Below, in pieces: positions 19,685-19,754 of a stretch of 19,754 bases of DNA. The DNA is from Lacrimispora sp. 210928-DFI.3.58 (GTDB lineage Bacteria; Bacillota; Clostridia; Lachnospirales; Lachnospiraceae). A program made the translations under genes and the position numbers. Under the pieces are notes generated by a model. It was not told the origin of the DNA and ran no database searches. It was given only the letters and a program-made list of their open reading frames with translations. Position 1 is the stretch's first letter; every line of letters begins with the position of its first letter. The stretch covers positions 1 to 19,754 of the forward strand of contig NZ_JAJCIC010000050.1 of assembly GCF_020554865.1 (NCBI RefSeq), written 5' to 3'.

Positions 19685-19754
19685 TTCTCCACCAAAATAT
19701 AAACTAGTTAAATGAAAAAGTAACCGCACCCCCGCAGAATCCATTGAAAAATCA

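Overview
The window looks like a chromosomal segment of a Clostridia gut-type bacterium, probably Lachnospiraceae. This is inferred from clostridial-type ribosome binding sites, sigma-A promoters with 17-bp spacers, a PyrK/PyrD class 1B pair, a type 2 PyrF, and the style of the accessory toxin genes. I cannot fix the genus. It has two parts: an AT-richer accessory half (about 1-7367) and a more GC-rich housekeeping half (7368-19754) that lies entirely on the minus strand.

Accessory half. A Rep_3-like plasmid replication initiator (449-1291, +) converges on a very compact minus-strand array of seven tRNA genes, in the order Glu(UUC)-His(GUG)-Tyr(GUA)-Leu(CAG)-Ser(UGA)-Ser(GCU)-Leu(AAG), with only 2-5 nt between genes and no encoded CCA. 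The first two genes, Glu and His, are split in the T loop by related, structured insertions of about 51-52 nt whose stems differ in sequence but keep base pairing. This is the most unusual feature of the window. Upstream of the array is a small operon: a promoter with a perfect palindrome over its -10 box, a 44-residue ORF, a strong intrinsic terminator, then an HTH regulator. Next come a GNAT-type toxin-antitoxin pair (2638-3404), a cysteine desulfurase gene that has lost its N-terminal part, and an island (about 4670-7367). The island contains three copies of an AT-rich repeat cluster around an epoxyqueuosine-reductase-like Fe-S protein gene and a PemK/MazF-like toxin gene. The toxin gene is followed by a short, strongly promoted and terminated RNA gene.

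Housekeeping half. A de novo purine cluster reads purE-purM-purN-purD (11017 down to 7368). Upstream of it lie an M29-like aminopeptidase with a long N-terminal extension, a TTG-started membrane protein overlapping a VanZ-family gene, and a 51-residue membrane peptide gene. Then comes a pyrimidine cluster pyrF-pyrK-pyrD-pyrE (18152 down to 14579) with its own promoter at 18220-18248, and finally a MATE-family exporter (18279-19619) with its own promoter.

How they fit together: PurE, PurM, PurN and PurD supply four steps of IMP synthesis, and PyrD/K, PyrE and PyrF take dihydroorotate to UMP. The remaining enzymes of both pathways are not in the window. The accessory half looks like layered remnants of mobile DNA (plasmid replication gene, compact tRNA array, toxin systems, dispersed repeats) set against the 3' end of purD. 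All assignments come from reading the sequence; no database search was run.
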